From contig QJZR01000012.1 of NCBI GenBank assembly GCA_003246625.1, forward strand, positions 186,001 to 250,000: DNA of 64,000 bases. Reading direction: 5' to 3'. The notes beneath the pieces were generated by a model. That model made no database searches and was not told the DNA's origin. It saw nothing but the letters and a program-made list of their open reading frames with translations. Positions 36,628 through 51,403 of this stretch are shown piece by piece. The first letter of the stretch is position 1, and each line of letters opens with the position of its first letter. Origin of the DNA: Alphaproteobacteria bacterium. Lineage in GTDB: Bacteria; Pseudomonadota; Alphaproteobacteria; Rhodospirillales; Rhodospirillaceae. A program made the position numbers and the translations under genes.

Positions 36628-37590
36628 CTAAAGCCACTTCTTCCGGCGGAAATAGATAAAGGGGACGACCGCGGATAGTAGCATCAACCCCAGCGCGATG
36701 GGATAGCCGTAACGCCACTGCAATTCGGGAAGGACCTTGAAGTTCATCCCATAGATGCTGGCGATCAGGGTGGGCGGCAGAAAAGCCACCGACGCCACCG
36801 TGAACAGTTTGATGATGTTGTTCTGCTCGATGTTGATCATGCCCAGCGTCGCGTCCAGCAGAAAGGACACCTTGGTCGACAGGAAGCTCGCATGATCGGC
36901 GATGGAACTGGTGTCGCGCATCAGAGTCTTCATCCGCACCTTGACGTCCTTGCGGATACCGGTCTGCCCGCCAAGGAACAACAGCAGACGGTTCAACCCC
37001 AACAGGCTGTCCTTGGCCTTGGTCGCCAAATCGCCGGCGCGGCCGACGCGTTGCAGGATGTCCTTGAGGTCCTGCCCCTTGACGTCGCTTTTGCGGAAGA
37101 TGTCGCGGGAAATGGTTTCCATGTCGGCGGTCGCGCCTTCCAGCACGTCGGCCAGACGGTCGGCGATCTGTTCCAGGACGCCGACCAGCGCCTGCTCGCC
37201 CGAGGCGACCAACGCAGGCTGACGCGCCAGACGCCGCACGAACATCGAAAACGGCAGCGGATCGACGTAGCGCACCGTCAGCAGCCGGGTTCCCGCCAGG
37301 ATGAAGGTCACCACCGCCGATTCCGGCTCGTCGGTCATCGCGCGGGAGAGCACCGGCATGGTCATCACCAGCGCGCCGCCTTCCTCGTACAGACGGCTGG
37401 ACGCCTCGATTTCCTTCATTTCCTCGTGGGAGGGGATGTCGATGTTGAGCAGGCGGCTGATCGCGGTTTCGTCGTCGCGGGTCGGGGTCAGCATGTCGAT
37501 CCAGACGGTCTGTTCCGGCAGTGCTTCCAGCAGGCCGTCAACGACGGTCTGTTGCAGAATCCCCTGTTCGAAATGAAACAGCGTCAGCAT
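36628..37590 (-). CDS. corA: CorA-type magnesium/divalent cation transporter
   Basis: 320 residues. The channel signature YGMNF lies in the loop between the last two membrane helices (KLFTVASVAFLPPTLIASIY and IALGLMLLSAVVPFIYF), followed by a basic C-terminus RRKKWL, as in CorA. The N-terminal two-thirds is the cytosolic funnel. Pentameric channel for Mg2+, sometimes Co2+ or Ni2+. The ATG at 37590 is used. A candidate 26-codon leader ORF lies 46 bases upstream on the same strand. Confidence 0.93.
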   Translation of the reverse strand: MLTLFHFEQGILQQTVVDGLLEALPEQTVWIDMLTPTRDDETAISRLLNIDIPSHEEMKEIEASSRLYEEGGALVMTMPVLSRAMTDEPESAVVTFILAGTRLLTVRYVDPLPFSMFVRRLARQPALVASGEQALVGVLEQIADRLADVLEGATADMETISRDIFRKSDVKGQDLKDILQRVGRAGDLATKAKDSLLGLNRLLLFLGGQTGIRKDVKVRMKTLMRDTSSIADHASFLSTKVSFLLDATLGMINIEQNNIIKLFTVASVAFLPPTLIASIYGMNFKVLPELQWRYGYPIALGLMLLSAVVPFIYFRRKKWL

Positions 37591-37636
37591 GGCGGCCCCT
37601 CAAGAAACCTCGGGCGGTGGCCGCGTTGGGGCGCCT

Positions 37637-37717
37637 TTACACGCGATGCCCCGTCGCCGCTGGCCGACCCGTATCGGCGGCAGAATCGACAAACCAACTG
37701 GGAGGTTCGGTCATCAT
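37637..37717 (-). CDS. Candidate leader peptide ORF upstream of corA
   Basis: A 26-codon frame starts ATGATG at 37717, seven bases after AGGG, and ends TAA 46 bases before corA. The peptide is MMTEPPSWFVDSAADTGRPA then ATGHRV. A promoter-like pair lies 61-89 bases upstream. Leader ORFs control corA and mgtA mRNAs in Salmonella, and proline codons matter in MgtL; the early Pro-Pro here is suggestive. It could also be chance: there is no homology I can cite. Confidence 0.4.
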   Translation of the reverse strand: MMTEPPSWFVDSAADTGRPAATGHRV

Positions 37718-37777
37718 CGTTTTACCCTGAATCCCCGCGACGCCAGCCTGGCGGCAGGCCTGGGCGGTCTCGGGGCC

Positions 37778-37806
37778 GTCCTACCCTGTTCACCCCACCT
37801 TGTCAA
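37778..37806 (-). promoter_or_regulatory. Sigma-70-like promoter for corA
   Basis: On the minus strand TTGACA is followed after 17 bases by TAGGAC. The -35 box is perfect and the -10 is a 3 of 6 match. Transcription would begin near 37771, leaving a leader of about 180 bases that contains the candidate small ORF. Confidence 0.5.
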
Positions 37807-37875
37807 CCTGGGGAAGGATCGCCGAATTGCAATCGGCGTCGCATTCTTCCGGGGATGCCTGCCGCTTTTCCGCCT

Positions 37876-38220
37876 TCAGCGGAATTCAAGGGACAGGGCG
37901 GGCATCAGGCGTTTCAGGTTCTGCAAGGATTTGCCCTGCCACGGCACCGCCGTGGAACCGACGATGGCCAAAGCGAGATCGCCGCGGTTGCGGGCCTCGA
38001 TGACGAACTTCGACAGGACCGCGATACCGGAACTGTTCAGGAAGGCCAGACCGGAAAGATCGAGCCGCAGATCCTTCGCCCCTGCGGCGGCGGTGGAGAG
38101 AAGCCGGACGATCGGCTCGTACTCGGCCAAACCGTTAAGCCGCAAAGTTCCGGTCAGGGCCACCGTGCGCGATGCCTCGTCAAAGGAAACGCCATAGTTT
38201 TCTCCGGTAAATCCAGGCAT
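37876..38220 (-). CDS. STAS-domain protein, slr1659-type regulator
   Basis: 114 residues with an anti-sigma-antagonist/STAS fold: SRTVALTGTLRLNGLAEYEP, LRLDLSGLAFLNSSGIAVLS and FVIEARNRGDLALAIVGS. The Ser in NSSGIAVL is at the position phosphorylated in SpoIIAA-type proteins. The pattern resembles the slr1659 regulator group, which usually sits beside an slr1658-type partner; none is seen here. It lies 285 bases upstream of corA on the same strand and is divergent from paaK. Confidence 0.78.
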   Translation of the reverse strand: MPGFTGENYGVSFDEASRTVALTGTLRLNGLAEYEPIVRLLSTAAAGAKDLRLDLSGLAFLNSSGIAVLSKFVIEARNRGDLALAIVGSTAVPWQGKSLQNLKRLMPALSLEFR

Positions 38221-38644
38221 TTATCGGTTTCTTTCCCCATCTTGCGCGCGACCGCCACGGCACGGCTTTCCACGGCATCCCGAGTCGATTCCGCAGGGCC
38301 GCGGCCACCGATTCAGAAGCGCGATCCGCGTTTTCCCCGGCGCGCGCATCCCTAAGCTTCGTCCATCCCGTTTTTCCTTCCCTTCATATCACGCCGTGCC
38401 CGGAACCGACCACGAGAATGCCGTGACAATCCACGGCGCCCCCGCCGCCGTTCCGCCGTTTCGATGACGTTTTTTTTGCCGAGAAGCGGCAGATGAAATC
38501 TGCTATTCTCCGCGCCCGGCCGCGCTTCCAAGCCGACGACGCACCCGCAAACCGCATGATCGTCGGCCCGGATATTGCCGCGGCACGAGTTCCGGCCCCG
38601 CAGGGACCTTGGAAGAAACGACGGAGTTTTAGGGGGAATAATCG
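38221..38644. other. Intergenic region upstream of paaK
   Basis: 424 bases between the divergent STAS gene and paaK. No gene is apparent. The right part contains the 15-base dyad GCAGATGAAATCTGC at 38489-38503 overlapping a possible -10 (TATTCT), with a run of eight T just upstream, leaving a leader of about 130 bases before paaK. Confidence 0.55.
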
Positions 38645-39958
38645 ATGAAACGCGGCCTGTCGGCCCGGCGTGCGCTCGAACCCATCGAGACCGCCAGCCG
38701 CGACGAAATTTGTGCTTTGCAACTCGGTCGTCTGCAGTGGACGGTGAAACACGCCTACGAGAATGTGCCGCATTACCGCGCCAAGCTTGACGCGGTCGGG
38801 GTCCGCCCCGAGGACATCCGGGAACTGTCCGATATCTCCCGCCTGCCCTTCACCACCAAGGAAGACCTGCGACAGAATTATCCGTTCGGTATGTTCGCGG
38901 TGCCGCGCGAACAGGTGTCGCGCATCCACGCCTCCAGCGGCACCACCGGCAAGCCGACCGTGGTCGGCTATACCAAGAAGGACATCGACACCTGGGCCAG
39001 TCTGATCGCGCGCAGCATCCGCGCGGCTGGCGGCGAACCCGGCGACATCGTCCACGTCGCCTACGGCTACGGCCTGTTCACCGGCGGCCTGGGCGCCCAC
39101 TACGGCGCCGAGAAGCTGGGCTGCACGGTGATCCCGATGTCCGGCGGCCAGACCGAACGCCAGGTCAAGCTGATCCAGGACTTCAAACCCGACATCATCA
39201 TGGTCACCCCCAGCTACATGCTGGCCCTCGGCGACGAGTTCCGCCGCCAGGGGATTGACCCCCGCACCAGCTCTCTCAAGATCGCCATGCACGGCGCCGA
39301 GCCCTGGTCCGAGGCGATGCGCGCCGAGATCGAGAACACCTTCGACATCGACGCTCTGGACATCTATGGCCTGTCCGAGGTGCTGGGCCCGGGCGTCGCC
39401 AACGAGTGCATCGAAAGCAAGGACGGCCCCCACCTGTGGGAGGACCACTTCTATCCCGAGATCATCGATCCGGAGACCGGCGCGGTCCTGCCCGACGGCA
39501 GCCACGGCGAACTGGTGCTGACCTCCCTGACCAAGGAGGCGCTGCCGATCCTGCGCTACCGCACCCGCGACCTCAGCTGCCTGCGTCCGGGCACGGCGCG
39601 CAGCATGCGCCGCATCGACCGCATCAACGGACGTTCCGACGACATGATCATCTTCCACGGGGTGAACGTCTTCCCCTCGCAGATCGAGGAACTGATTCTC
39701 GGCGACAAGCGCCTCTCCCCGCACTACGTTCTGGAGCTCGGCCGCAAGGGTAAGCTCGACACCCTGGACGTGGTGGTGGAAATGCGCGAACCGCCGCAAG
39801 TCGATCCCTACGTCGCCGACATCACCGCCAAGGACCTGGCCCGTCACGTCAAGGCGATGGTCGGCGTCTCCGTCGGCGTGCGCATCGCCGAACCGGGCGG
39901 CATCGAACGCTCGATCGGCAAGGCCAAGCGGGTGGTCGACCTGCGCCCCAAGGACTGA
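38645..39958 (+). CDS. paaK: Phenylacetate-CoA ligase (arylacetate-CoA ligase)
   Basis: 437 residues, the usual PaaK length. AMP-binding motif HASSGTTGKPTVVGYT, YGYGLFTGGLGAHYG, YGLSEVLGPGVANEC and the hinge region YRTRDLSCL, IDRINGRSDDMIIFHGVNVFPSQIE. It converts an arylacetate to its CoA thioester with ATP. With iorAB immediately downstream (24 bases), the likely flow is aromatic amino acid to arylpyruvate to arylacetyl-CoA or arylacetate. The ATG has TAGGGGG upstream. No other paa genes are in the window. Confidence 0.92.
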   Translation: MKRGLSARRALEPIETASRDEICALQLGRLQWTVKHAYENVPHYRAKLDAVGVRPEDIRELSDISRLPFTTKEDLRQNYPFGMFAVPREQVSRIHASSGTTGKPTVVGYTKKDIDTWASLIARSIRAAGGEPGDIVHVAYGYGLFTGGLGAHYGAEKLGCTVIPMSGGQTERQVKLIQDFKPDIIMVTPSYMLALGDEFRRQGIDPRTSSLKIAMHGAEPWSEAMRAEIENTFDIDALDIYGLSEVLGPGVANECIESKDGPHLWEDHFYPEIIDPETGAVLPDGSHGELVLTSLTKEALPILRYRTRDLSCLRPGTARSMRRIDRINGRSDDMIIFHGVNVFPSQIEELILGDKRLSPHYVLELGRKGKLDTLDVVVEMREPPQVDPYVADITAKDLARHVKAMVGVSVGVRIAEPGGIERSIGKAKRVVDLRPKD

Positions 39959-39982
39959 AGAAAAAAGACGAGGACAAACCTG

Positions 39983-41835
39983 ATGACAGCCGCCCTGAAC
40001 GCGCCCGCGGGAACCAGCCTTCTGCTTTCCGGCAACGAGGCCATCGCCCGCGGCGCCTGGGAAGCCGGAGTGAAGGTCGCCACCTCCTACCCCGGCACCC
40101 CGGCCACCGAAATCCTGGAAGCCATCGGCCTGTATCCCGGCCTGCACGCGCAATTCTCGGTCAACGAGAAGGTCGCGATGGAGGTCGCCATCGGCGCCGC
40201 GATGTCCGGGGTGCGGGCGCTTTGCTCGATGAAGCACGTCGGCATGAACGTCGCCGCCGACGCCTTCATGACCTACACCCTGACCGGCACCAAGGGCGGT
40301 CTGGTCATCGTCGTCGCCGACGACGTCGGCTTGTCCTCGTCGCAGAACGAACAGGACTCCCGCTATTGGGGCCGCTTCGGCCACATGCCGGTGCTGGAGC
40401 CCGCGGACTCGCAGGAGGCCCTTGCCATGGTCAAGGAGGCGTTCGAAATCTCCGAACGCTTCCTGACGCCGGTGATCCTGCGCGCCACCACCCGGGTCTG
40501 CCACGTCAAGGCGATGGCCACGGTGGGCGAACGCCAGGCCCCGGCCAAGGCGGAATTCGTGCCCGAGCCGCAGCGTTGGGTGATGGTTCCCGGCAACGCC
40601 AAGAACCGCCTGCCGCTGATGGCGGCGCGCGACAAGGACCTGCGCGCCTTCGCCGAGGAAACCGCCCTCACCGTCGTCGACGAGGGCAACGACCGCCGCA
40701 TCGGCTTCGTCACCTCGGGCCCGGTGGCGATGAGCCTGCGCGAAACCTTCCCCGAGGCGCCGATCCTCAAGCTCGGTTTCTCCCACCCGCTGCCGGTCGA
40801 ACGGATCAAGGCGTTCGCCGCCACCGTCGGCGCCCTGGTGGTGGCCGAGGAGACCGAACCCCTGATCGAGAACGAACTGAAGGCGGCGGGCGTGCCGGTC
40901 CGCGGCAAGGACATCCTGCCGCTGTTCGGCGAACTGCTGCCCCACGTCCTGGCGGCGGCGGTGCGCCCCCTGCTCGGCCTGCCCGCGCCGGCCGCCCCGG
41001 CGGCCCCCGCCAAGCTGTTCCCGCGGCCGCCGACGCTGTGCCCGGCGTGCCCGCACCTGGCGGTCTATCACACCCTGGCGCGGCTGCGGAAAAAGGTGCT
41101 GATCGCGGGCGACATCGGCTGCTACACCCTGGGCGCCGGACATCCGTGGGGGGCCCTCGACACCTGCGTGTCGATGGGGGCCTCGATGGGCGTCGCGCTC
41201 GGTATGGACAAGGCCCGCGACGCCGAGGACCGCGACAAGGCGGTGCTTGCGGTGATCGGCGATTCCACCTTCCTGCACATGGGCATGCAGGGGTTGATGG
41301 ACATCACCTACACCGGCGGCAACGTCACCGTTCTGCTGATGGACAACTCCACCACCGGCATGACCGGCGGCCAGAACCATCCGGCCAACGGCCGCGACCT
41401 TCTCGGCAACCCCGCCCCCAAGGTGGACTTCGCCAAGCTGGTCACCGCCCTCGGCGTGCCGCCGGAACGGGTGCACACCGTCGACCCCTATCAGTTGCCG
41501 GTGCTCGACCGCACCCTGCGGCAGGAAATCGCCACCCCCGGTCCGTCGGTGATCATCACCAACCGGCCCTGCACCCTGATCGACGCCTTCGAGCGTCACA
41601 AACCCTTCCACACCGACGAGGACGCCTGCACCGGCTGCGGCAAGTGCATCGACATCGGTTGCCCGGCGATTTCGGTGTCGCGGCGCGAAACCGCGGTGCG
41701 CAAGAACGGCAAGGAGGTGGAACTCACCTTCGCCCGCATCGACACCGCGATCTGCACCGGCTGCGGCATGTGCGTCAACGTCTGCGCGTCCGAGGCGATC
41801 GTCCGCGACGAACCCGCGGCAAAGGAGGAGGCACG

Positions 41836-41839
<4 letters not shown>
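39983..41839 (+). CDS. iorA: Indolepyruvate ferredoxin oxidoreductase, alpha subunit
   Basis: 618 residues. The N-terminus LLSGNEAIARGAWEAGVKVATSYPG is the pyrimidine-binding domain of the 2-oxoacid oxidoreductase family; the TPP-binding region is GDIGCYTLGAGHPWGALDTC and GDSTFLHMGMQGL. Two [4Fe-4S] motifs close the protein: CTGCGKCIDIGCP and CTGCGMCVNVC. It oxidatively decarboxylates aryl pyruvates to acyl-CoA with ferredoxin as acceptor. It overlaps iorB by four bases (ATGA). Confidence 0.95.
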
Positions 41840-43465
<1,626 letters not shown>

Positions 43466-43476
43466 AATATAAAACG

Positions 43477-43497
43477 CCGGGGGGACAAGCCCCCCGG
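43477..43497 (+). terminator. GC hairpin between ldh and nifJ
   Basis: Perfect 8-bp stem CCGGGGGG / CCCCCCGG with loop ACAAG, 12 bases after the ldh stop. No T run follows. Confidence 0.45.
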
Positions 43498-43530
43498 ACT
43501 AGGTCTGAGCCGGAACGGGAGTGTGGATCT

Positions 43531-47079
<3,549 letters not shown>

Positions 47080-47104
47080 CGCCCGCATCCGTTCCGACCG
47101 AACG

Positions 47105-47139
47105 CAAGGCCCCCGGTTTTCCCGGGGGCCTTGTTTTTT
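47105..47139 (+). terminator. Rho-independent terminator of nifJ
   Basis: Stem CAAGGCCCCCGG / CCGGGGGCCTTG, short loop, then six T residues, 25 bases after the stop codon. Confidence 0.93.
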
Positions 47140-47543
47140 CGCCGCGCCGACAATTTTCCTGAAAGTTGTATCTCTCGGCGCCTTTGACAATTGTCATCAG
47201 CCGAAAAATTAGGCACGTCGCGGAATTCTGGGCGCGAACCCATGAGTATTTTATCTTTATAATATTTCTACAACAAATGAGGAAATATTCACGATTTAGT
47301 GCTTGATCGAGGCATAAATTATTACTAATTATATACGCCGTTTCGATGTATAGGGCGCTCGACACAACAAGAGATTTCGGCACGTTCGTTGCAGGATCAA
47401 GAACATGCCTAGCGCATTGACGGTTCCAGAAGACTCGGAAACCTCCGCACGGGCACACGCATAGAATGTGCGGGCAAGGCCTCCCCGGCTCGGGCTCCGC
47501 GTCCGGCCAAAACAGGCCGCCATCATGTGGAAGAGAGGGCAGC
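47140..47543. other. AT-rich intergenic region upstream of a chemoreceptor
   Basis: About 400 bases, much richer in A/T than the genes around. No gene is visible. It contains a perfect 12-base palindrome TGACAATTGTCA (47185-47196) and several AT-rich stretches that could hold promoters (for example TTTATAATATTT near 47260). Confidence 0.6.
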
Positions 47544-49217
47544 ATGCGTTTATTCGGATCGACGTCCCTGGTGAACAAGGTCACGTTGGCCACCATGGTC
47601 GCCCTGCTGGCGACGATGATCGCCCTGACCACGGTCAGTTACCGCATCATCAAGTCGGAGCTGATCGCCGAGGCCCAGGATCGCCAACAAAGCGCAATGA
47701 AGGTGGCCTGGAACGTCCTGCACGGAATGGGCACCCCCCGCTTGCTGGACGGCACGCTTTACGCCGGGGAAACCCCGCTGAACGGCACCGTCGCGGTCGT
47801 CGACAAGGTCAAGGATCTGGTCGGCGGCACCGCGACGATTTTCGCCGGAGACCTGCGGATTTCCACCAACGTGATGAAGCCCGACGGCACCCGCGCCGTG
47901 GGGACCAAGCTGGCTGCCGGCCCTGCCCTCGACACGGTTCTCGGCCAGGGCAAAAGTTTTCGCGGCGAAGCGAATATCCTGGGCGAGCCCTACCTGACCG
48001 CCTATGACCCGATCCGCGACGAACAGGGACGCATCGTCGGCATTCTTTATACCGGTCTCAGCCTCGCCAACATCGAGGCCAACGCCAGCAAGCTGCTGGC
48101 GACGATGGCGGGCGCGGGACTTCTGGTTCTGGCCGGGCTCGGCCTGGCCGCCTATCTGACGATGCGGCGGCAACTCGCCCCCATTCGCGGCATGACCCAG
48201 GCGATGCGCGCCCTGGCCGAGGGCGACACCTCGGCGGCGATCCCCGGCCTCGGCGCCCAGGACGAGATCGGCCAAATGGCGCACGCGGTCGAAGTCTTCC
48301 GCCAGAACAAGCTGGAGGCCGACCGCCTGGCCGCCGAACAGGCCGCCGAGCAAACCGCGCGGCGCCTCCGCGGCGAAAAGATCGACCGCCTGGCCGTGGA
48401 ATTCCACGGTCTGGTCGACGAGGTGATGACCTCGCTGTCCTCCGCCTCCCGGCAGATGGAAGGCACTGCCCAGGCCATGGCGGCGACCGCCGAACAAACC
48501 ACCCAACGCAGCATGGTGGTGGCGGAAGCGACCGCCAACGCCTCCGCCAACGTGCAGACGGTGGCCTCCGCCGCCGAGGAACTGGCCGCCGCGATCAAGG
48601 AAATCGCCCGGCAGGTCGAGCAATCCTCGCAGGAAGCCTCGGCCACGGTGGGCGAAATGGAACGCGCCAGCGTCACCATGCGGGAAATGGCCACCGCCAC
48701 CGACCGCATCGGCGCGGTGATCGGCCTGATCAACGACATCGCCAGCCAAACCAATCTGCTGGCGCTGAACGCCACCATCGAGGCGGCGCGCGCCGGCGAG
48801 GCGGGCAAGGGCTTCGCCGTGGTCGCGGGCGAAGTGAAGACCCTGGCCAACCAGACGGCGCGGGCGACCGAGGAAATCCAAGCCCAAATCGTCGCGGTGC
48901 AGGACACCTCGCGCCAGGCGGCGGCGGCGATCGACCGCATCGCCGCGCACATGGACCGGATCAGCGCGATTTCCGGGGCGATCGCCTCGGCGGTGGAGGA
49001 ACAATCCGCCGCTACCGGCGAAATCGCCCGCAACGTGCAACAGGCCGCCGCCGGAACCCACGAGGTCTCCGACGGCATCGCCGAGGTCAGCCAGGCCGCG
49101 GAAGCCACCGGCCAGGCCTCGTCCGAGGTCCTGCAAGCGGCGCGGACCCTGTCGCAGCAGGCCGAAACCCTGAACCGCGAAATCGACCGCTTCCTTTCCG
49201 AGGTCAAGGCCGCCTGA
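47544..49217 (+). CDS. Methyl-accepting chemotaxis protein with single Cache-type sensor
   Basis: 557 residues from the ATG at 47544 with GAGAGGG upstream; the open frame before it is not coding. Helix 1 ([20 protein letters not shown]), a periplasmic region of about 150 residues with the Cache-like ending [21 protein letters not shown], helix 2 ([20 protein letters not shown]), HAMP, and the signalling domain with [21 protein letters not shown]-terminus FLSEVKAA. First of three consecutive receptors on the plus strand. Ligand unknown; Cache domains often bind small carboxylates or amino acids. Confidence 0.93.
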   Translation: MRLFGSTSLVNKVTLATMVALLATMIALTTVSYRIIKSELIAEAQDRQQSAMKVAWNVLHGMGTPRLLDGTLYAGETPLNGTVAVVDKVKDLVGGTATIFAGDLRISTNVMKPDGTRAVGTKLAAGPALDTVLGQGKSFRGEANILGEPYLTAYDPIRDEQGRIVGILYTGLSLANIEANASKLLATMAGAGLLVLAGLGLAAYLTMRRQLAPIRGMTQAMRALAEGDTSAAIPGLGAQDEIGQMAHAVEVFRQNKLEADRLAAEQAAEQTARRLRGEKIDRLAVEFHGLVDEVMTSLSSASRQMEGTAQAMAATAEQTTQRSMVVAEATANASANVQTVASAAEELAAAIKEIARQVEQSSQEASATVGEMERASVTMREMATATDRIGAVIGLINDIASQTNLLALNATIEAARAGEAGKGFAVVAGEVKTLANQTARATEEIQAQIVAVQDTSRQAAAAIDRIAAHMDRISAISGAIASAVEEQSAATGEIARNVQQAAAGTHEVSDGIAEVSQAAEATGQASSEVLQAARTLSQQAETLNREIDRFLSEVKAA

Positions 49218-49240
49218 GCCCAACACATTGCCCAGACCAA

Positions 49241-49270
49241 CGTCGCCCCCGGCCCATACCGGGGGCGACG
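49241..49270 (+). terminator. GC hairpin after the Cache chemoreceptor
   Basis: Perfect 12-bp stem CGTCGCCCCCGG / CCGGGGGCGACG with loop CCCATA. No T run; followed by an AT-rich repeat region. Confidence 0.55.
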
Positions 49271-49281
49271 CATATATGCAT

Positions 49282-49320
49282 TTACGTGTGTATACTTATA
49301 CGCTTACGTGCATATACTTA
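49282..49320. repeat. Imperfect direct repeat upstream of a chemoreceptor gene
   Basis: Two 17-base copies, TTACGTGTGTATACTTA (49282-49298) and TTACGTGCATATACTTA (49304-49320), differ at two positions and are 22 bases apart start to start, two turns of the helix. They lie 106 bases before the next receptor start and look like a tandem protein-binding site. Confidence 0.6.
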
Positions 49321-49425
49321 CGGGTGATTCTTTACCGATGAACTTCAAGCCTCGATCCCCCATCCCCATATCCCCCTAAGTGCCACACATCCATCTTCCG
49401 GCCATGTCTCCAGGAGGGCATGCAC

Positions 49426-51105
49426 ATGAAGAACCTCTCCATATCGAACAAGATCAATGTATTGGGCTTCATTCTTGGTGGCCTGGCCCTGATCATCGGC
49501 TTGGTTGGCCTGCACAGCATGTGGGTCTTCAACCAGCGTACCGACGACATGCTCAACCTGGGACAACGCGCATTGGTCGGCGAGCGGGTGAACGGTCTGG
49601 TCCTGGCCGTGGTGATGGACAGCCGCGGGCTTTACATGTCGAAGACGCCGCAACAGGTGGATCGGTTCTCGAAGCCATTGCTGAAGAACCTCGAACTCCT
49701 GCAAAAGGACGTCGCCGCATGGAAGGAACTCTCCCCCCCCGAACGCCGCGACAGTTTCGCCGCGCTGGAAGCCGCGACCAACGATTTCGTCCGCTTCCGC
49801 AGTGAAACCGTGCGGCAGGCCCGCGAAGGCGGCGGAGAAGCCGCCAATCTCTATGGCAACAATGACGACAATCGCAAGAACCGGCAGGCTCTGAACGCAC
49901 AAATTCACGAACGGGTCACACGCAACACCGAGGCGATGGCCAAGGTGAACGAGGAAATGGACTCTTTCTTCAAAACCCGCCTGACGATCTCCCTCTCTGT
50001 CCTGGCGATCGGCCTGATCGTCGGTTTCATGGGATCGCGGATGATCGGACAGGGGATGATTTCCAGCCCCATCGTCAAGATGACGCAGGCGATGCATGAA
50101 CTGGCCGACGGCAACACCGGGCTGACCATTCCCAGTCTCGGCGCCCGGGACGAAATCGGCGAAATGGCGAAAGCCGTGGAAGTCTTCCGCGCCAACAAGC
50201 AGGAAGCCGACCGCCTGGCGGTCGAGGCCGAGGCAGCCAATACCGCGCGCGAGGCCCGCGCGCGTGCCATCGACGAAATGATCGCGCGGTTCCAGGCCAC
50301 CATCGAGGAGATCCTGCAAACCCTGGGCACCGCCACCGGGGAATTGGAAGCCACCGCGCACGGTCTGGCCACCACCGCCGAACAGGCCAGCCAACGCTCC
50401 ACTGCGGTCGCCGCGGCGACCGAGGAAGCATCCACCAACGTGCAAACGGTGGCCACCGCCGCCGAGGAACTTTCCGCCGCGATTCAGGAAATCTCCCGTC
50501 AGGTGTCGCAATCGAGCGACCTTTCCGCCTCGGCGCAACGGGAAATGTCCCGCGCCAAGGAGACCATGGATCACTTGGCCACCGCGTCCAGCCGCATCGG
50601 CGACGTGGTCAACCTGATCACCGACATCGCCAGCCAGACCAACCTGCTGGCGCTGAACGCCACCATCGAGGCGGCACGCGCGGGCGACGCGGGCAAGGGC
50701 TTCGCCGTGGTCGCGGGCGAGGTGAAGAACCTGGCCAACCAGACGGCCAAGGCAACCGACGAAATCCAGTCCCAGATCGGCGCGGTGCAGAGCACGGTGG
50801 AGGAAGCGGTCCGGGCGATTTCCGGAATCGCCCAGCACATGGACAAGATCGGGGAAATCTCCTCCGCCATCGCCTCGGCGGTGGAGGAACAATCGGCCGC
50901 CACCGGCGAAATCGCCCGCAACGTGCAGCAGGCCGCCGCCGGAACCCAGGAAGTGGCCAACGGCATCGCCGGAGTGAGCCAAGCCGCCGGAGAAACCGGC
51001 GAGGCATCGAGCCAGGTTCTGCAATCGGTCAAGACCCTGTCGGAACAGGCCACCATTCTCCGCCGACGCATCGGCACCTTCCTGTCCGAGGTCAAGGCCG
51101 CCTGA
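49426..51105 (+). CDS. Methyl-accepting chemotaxis protein (four-helix-bundle-type sensor)
   Basis: 559 residues. GGAGG lies eight bases before the ATG at 49426; another in-frame ATG six bases earlier is too close to it. Helix 1 ([20 protein letters not shown]), a helical periplasmic region of about 150 residues consistent with a 4HB domain, helix 2 ([18 protein letters not shown]), HAMP and a signalling domain closely similar to that of the previous gene ([40 protein letters not shown]). C-terminus FLSEVKAA. Ligand unknown. Confidence 0.93.
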   Translation: MKNLSISNKINVLGFILGGLALIIGLVGLHSMWVFNQRTDDMLNLGQRALVGERVNGLVLAVVMDSRGLYMSKTPQQVDRFSKPLLKNLELLQKDVAAWKELSPPERRDSFAALEAATNDFVRFRSETVRQAREGGGEAANLYGNNDDNRKNRQALNAQIHERVTRNTEAMAKVNEEMDSFFKTRLTISLSVLAIGLIVGFMGSRMIGQGMISSPIVKMTQAMHELADGNTGLTIPSLGARDEIGEMAKAVEVFRANKQEADRLAVEAEAANTAREARARAIDEMIARFQATIEEILQTLGTATGELEATAHGLATTAEQASQRSTAVAAATEEASTNVQTVATAAEELSAAIQEISRQVSQSSDLSASAQREMSRAKETMDHLATASSRIGDVVNLITDIASQTNLLALNATIEAARAGDAGKGFAVVAGEVKNLANQTAKATDEIQSQIGAVQSTVEEAVRAISGIAQHMDKIGEISSAIASAVEEQSAATGEIARNVQQAAAGTQEVANGIAGVSQAAGETGEASSQVLQSVKTLSEQATILRRRIGTFLSEVKAA

Positions 51106-51124
51106 ACCCGACGCTTCGTCGAAC

Positions 51125-51160
51125 CCAACGCCGCCCCCGCTCCGCCGGGGGCGGCGTTGG
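51125..51160 (+). terminator. GC hairpin after the 4HB chemoreceptor
   Basis: Perfect 15-bp stem CCAACGCCGCCCCCG / CGGGGGCGGCGTTGG, 6-base loop, 19 bases after the stop. No T run. Confidence 0.55.
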
Positions 51161-51403
51161 CTTGCGTGCGGAACCCGTCGCCCCCTCCGCGAAACTCCCC
51201 CCAATCCTCTTGGAAGCTCATGGCGTTACCCGCCGAGGAGCGCCCTTTTTGCGTTTGTCGTCAGCATTATAATTCTTGGAAATTGTAATTCAGTCTCTTG
51301 AAAAGACACATCACGCCACGAAATACGCCTTATTGGTTTATTCCGGCGACTTTCGCGGATATCAAGCCTTCACCCCAAATTCGATTACGCGATGGAGCAT
51401 TTC

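Noticed and set aside
38384-41611. 1075-codon open frame antisense to paaK-iorA
   Set aside because: Shadow of two certain genes on the other strand; no ribosome site and low-complexity protein.
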